Shown in pieces: positions 63,601 to 64,000 of a stretch of DNA of 64,000 bases. Source of the stretch: an uncultured Flavobacteriales bacterium (GTDB lineage: Bacteria > Bacteroidota > Bacteroidia > Flavobacteriales_D > Parvicellaceae); assembly GCA_943787535.1 (NCBI GenBank), contig CALSMU010000011.1:372001-436000 (forward strand), in the 5' to 3' direction. The notes below the pieces were generated by a model. The model saw nothing but the letters and a program-made list of their open reading frames with translations, was not told the origin of the DNA and made no database searches. How positions within the stretch are numbered: the first letter of the stretch is position 1; each line of letters starts with the position of its first letter. The position numbers and the translations under genes are program-made.

Positions 63601-64000
63601 GAAAGTCAATCAATAATAGATATGACTGCCACCGCTCAAGGTGCAGGTACGTTAGCATGGTACAGTGACGCTGATTTAACTAACTTGATTGGAACAGGTT
63701 CTTCTTTATCTCCTTTTTCAACGGTAGGAAGCACCGTTTATTATATTGTAGAGGTTAATGGAAATTGCATTGGAGCCTATGATAGTATTGTTGTCAATAT
63801 TGATCCAGCACCAGTGGCAGATTTCACAGCAACTCCGGTGTTAGGAACAAGTCCATTATTAGTTGCTTTTGCTGATAGTTCAACTGGGGCAGGGATTAGT
63901 TATTCTTGGGATTTTGGGGATGGTAATACATACTACGCACAAGATACAAGTAATACTTATTATAATGCAGGCAGCTTTATTTCATCATTAACAGTTTTAG
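57682..64000 (+). CDS. Giant secreted repeat protein, adhesin-like, probable T9SS cargo (partial, 3' end off window)
   Basis: An uninterrupted frame from the ATG at 57682 to the window edge gives more than 2100 codons. Signal peptide CFKVILVQILAFIYALSFSAQ. Residues ~22-150 resemble a lamin-tail-like domain (LIINEVSQGESGNMEFIEFV). A SprB-like repeat follows (DASCGLCDGTATV..., about 282-350), then an Ig-like 'YC.GD...WYDD' module. Next come eight identical-length 86-residue repeats (residues 434-1121), then at least seven more Ig-like modules with WYDD/WYSD/WFDD motifs interspersed with SprB-like repeats. A PKD domain (about residue 2070 on, YSWDFGDGNTYY) is cut by the edge. This layout is typical of Bacteroidota surface adhesins or gliding-associated proteins; the expected C-terminal sorting domain lies outside. 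Confidence 0.9.
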   Translation, partial: MCFKVILVQILAFIYALSFSAQTLIINEVSQGESGNMEFIEFVVVDNTVVYDCADSSPPTIDIRGWIIDDNNGYHSPGNEGVAGGAVRFSNDVLWSAVPLGTIILVYNQGDISPSIPADDISLSDGNCQVIVPINNTSLFESNATTPGDVACSYPGGAWTAGGTWNNIILRNGGDCARILDLAGCEVFSVCWGDNSQNNQIYFGGSASNTVYYFNDIDPTDQVNWTSGCSDNETVLDATTCGSNDQTPGSPNNALNEAYIAQFNNDCMPITPLVTTAASTDASCGLCDGTATVSSSGSISGYTYSWYDASYVSIGQNTATATALCPGTYNVISSSSINCSDTATVVISAPGGPSAPVAGADAIYCFGDALTDLTANGSGGLLTWYDDIGLLNFLGTGGVYSPSNTIGSTIYYVTETIAGCEGPPSLVTVTINPLPTATLSGGGTICSGDPIPDMIVTLTGTAPWSITYTDGVTPVTESGIMTSPYTISGAGDGSYDLSAVSDVSCTGTFSGSADIITTPLPTATLSGGGTICSGDPIPDMIITLTGTAPWSITYTDGVTPVTESMIMTSPYTISGAGDGSYDLSAVSDASCTGFFSGAADIITIPLPAATLSGGGTICSGDPIPDMIVTLTGSAPWSITYTDGVTPVTESGIMTSPYTISGAGDGSYDLSAVSDASCTGTFSGSADIITIQLPTATLSGGGTICSGDPIPDMTVTLTGIAPWSITYTDGVTPVTESGIMTSPYTIIGVGDGSYVLSAVSDASCTGTFSGSADIITIQLPTATLAGGGTICSGDPIPDMTVTLTGIAPWSITYTDGVTPVTESGIMTSPYTIIGAGDGSYVLSAVSDASCTGTFSGSATITTDPLPTATLAGGGTICSGDPIPDMAVTLTGTAPWSITYTDGVTPVTESGIMTSPYTIIGAGDGSYVLSAVSDASCTGTFSGSATITTDPLLAATLSGGGTICSGDPIPDMIVTLTGSAPWSITYTDGVTPVTESGIMTSPYTIIGAGDGSYDLSAVSDASCTGTFSGSADIITIQLPTATLSGGGTICSGDPIPDMTVTLTGSAPWSITYTDGVTPVTESGIMTSPYTIIGAGDGSYVLSAVSDASCTGTFSGSADIITNPLPLAPNAGVDANYCFGEPIVDLFASGGGGVLTWYSDMGITIEGIGTAFYPINSVGMFTYYVSEEINGCTGPFSLVNVVINDVPTIDSEVAVNVSGCNIIDGSITIVASGGIPPYSYSIDGGATLTNTTGIFTGLDVNSYQVVVADANCQTTGSLLVITGPGIPSAPVAGTDATYCDGDVIVDLTATIGSGGTLSWYDDAALTNLVGNNVTFSPFNTVGTTTYYVTETVANCESASTQITITINPTPLAPIASGDDTYCEGDLIADLTATPVMGGVINWYDDVGLTNLVFTGQVYSPSTAVGVYVYYAVESLNGCEGPPTLVTVTINELLTIDSEIVVDATGCGLSDGTITITATGGTGTYNFSIDGGSTFSNTTGVFIGLGVNSYQVEVTDGNCSVEGSLLTISAPSTPAAPAASASSIYCDGDVVSDLTATPGSGGSISWYDDVALTNLIGTGNSYSPAIAVGNYTYYITETVSGCESPSSQLTIDINPAPLAPILLGGATYCEGDLITDLQASPGGVNSGTFYWFDDVGLTNNTNTGPVYSPPTTVGSYTYYIVDSLNGCVGPSASVNVIINSLPSFTIAISDPTICGGNGFITIEGLSSSTTYDLQYSIDGNAQPLVSLTSDSNGNILISNLTQGSYSDFTLTINGCSYTDLGSYVLSDPSVPAFNVVNPLDPSGCGTVDGTITISGLTANTTYNLTYDLNATPVGPNSITTDINGDFIITGLSNGVYDNFTVDLNGCVGSSPVTIALASIIPLAPNALGDSTYCDGEVMVDLSAFPSVGGEINWYDDNLLTNQVAANTNTFTPPTAPGTYTYWITETLNGCEGDTISVTVEVVALPMSPLAENDTSYCESQSIIDMTATAQGAGTLAWYSDADLTNLIGTGSSLSPFSTVGSTVYYIVEVNGNCIGAYDSIVVNIDPAPVADFTATPVLGTSPLLVAFADSSTGAGISYSWDFGDGNTYYAQDTSNTYYNAGSFISSLTVL
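58981..61044 (+). repeat. Eight tandem 258-bp repeats (86 codons each)
   Basis: Units begin with TTACCAACAGCTACGCTT (or a close variant) at 58981, 59239, 59497, 59755, 60013, 60271, 60529 and 60787, each exactly 258 bp. Copies are nearly identical at the DNA level but carry shared block variants (for example CTTGCCGGAGGC in units 5 and 6, ATTGTAACATTAACAGGTAGT-type in units 3 and 7). Each encodes one Ig-like module with conserved TICSGDPIPDM, APWSITYTDGVTPVTES and SCTGTFSGS. The array length is an exact multiple of the unit, so the frame is unbroken. Confidence 0.97.

Overview
The window comes from a Bacteroidota chromosome, most likely a member of the Flavobacteriia. The DNA is AT-rich. Several proteins carry type IX secretion (T9SS) C-terminal sorting domains, and many short secreted proteins and lipoproteins lack named families. 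There is a bacillithiol gene (bshC), and Bacteroidota-type promoter -7 boxes (TAnnTTTG) lie just upstream of several genes. Shine-Dalgarno sequences are largely absent. I could not resolve the family or genus. Both ends of the window cut a gene: an ABC transporter on the left and a giant repeat protein on the right.

Layout. 1-4.6 kb (minus): a TerB-like/ABCG-type ABC transporter fusion and two exported proteins of unknown function. 5-8.5 kb (plus): pfkA and priA. 8.5-11 kb: small unknown proteins, an orphan T9SS sorting-domain fragment and an Nramp-related transporter. 11-14.3 kb: bshC and selO, two genes of thiol/redox physiology. 14.4-23.6 kb: a mixed block of secreted proteins (a CxxCH protein, a cupredoxin, an FKBP lipoprotein), a possible nuclease, an EamA exporter, a GNAT enzyme, a TonB-C-like protein and a MuiA-like protein. 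23.6-27.1 kb: surE, a small membrane protein, lpxB and a SpoIID-like gene. 27.1-29.1 kb: a candidate small RNA, an aldo/keto reductase and an RluA-type pseudouridine synthase. 29.2-31.1 kb: an ECF sigma factor overlapping a membrane-anchored SUMF1-domain protein. 31.2-31.45 kb: a cluster of hairpins and tRNA-Ser(GGA). 31.5-36 kb: a thioesterase, a histidine kinase, a small CBM-like lipoprotein, miaE and a vWA lipoprotein. 36.1-42.3 kb: a 2056-residue thioester-containing alpha-2-macroglobulin lipoprotein. 42.5-48.3 kb: guaB followed by three PpiC/SurA-type folding factors. 48.3-57.4 kb: accC, a LytTR regulator with a secreted protein and an M23 peptidase, a GH3 enzyme, a membrane-anchored MutS-like ATPase and a TPR-SpoIIE phosphatase. 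57.7-64 kb: the 5' 6.3 kb of a giant secreted adhesin-like gene.

Most genes are housekeeping or envelope genes in short operons, and many convergent neighbours overlap or nearly touch at their stop codons. Cell-envelope biology dominates: LpxB, SurA-like chaperones, alpha-2-macroglobulin, M23, SpoIID and T9SS cargo. I see no phage, insertion sequence, CRISPR array or defence island.

The most striking features are eight exact-length (258 bp) tandem repeats at 58981-61044 inside the giant gene, with mosaic variants that suggest ongoing recombination; the sigma factor/SUMF1 pair, which looks like an unusual sigma/anti-sigma module; and a promoter-hairpin-terminator stretch at 27109-27276 that could encode a small RNA.
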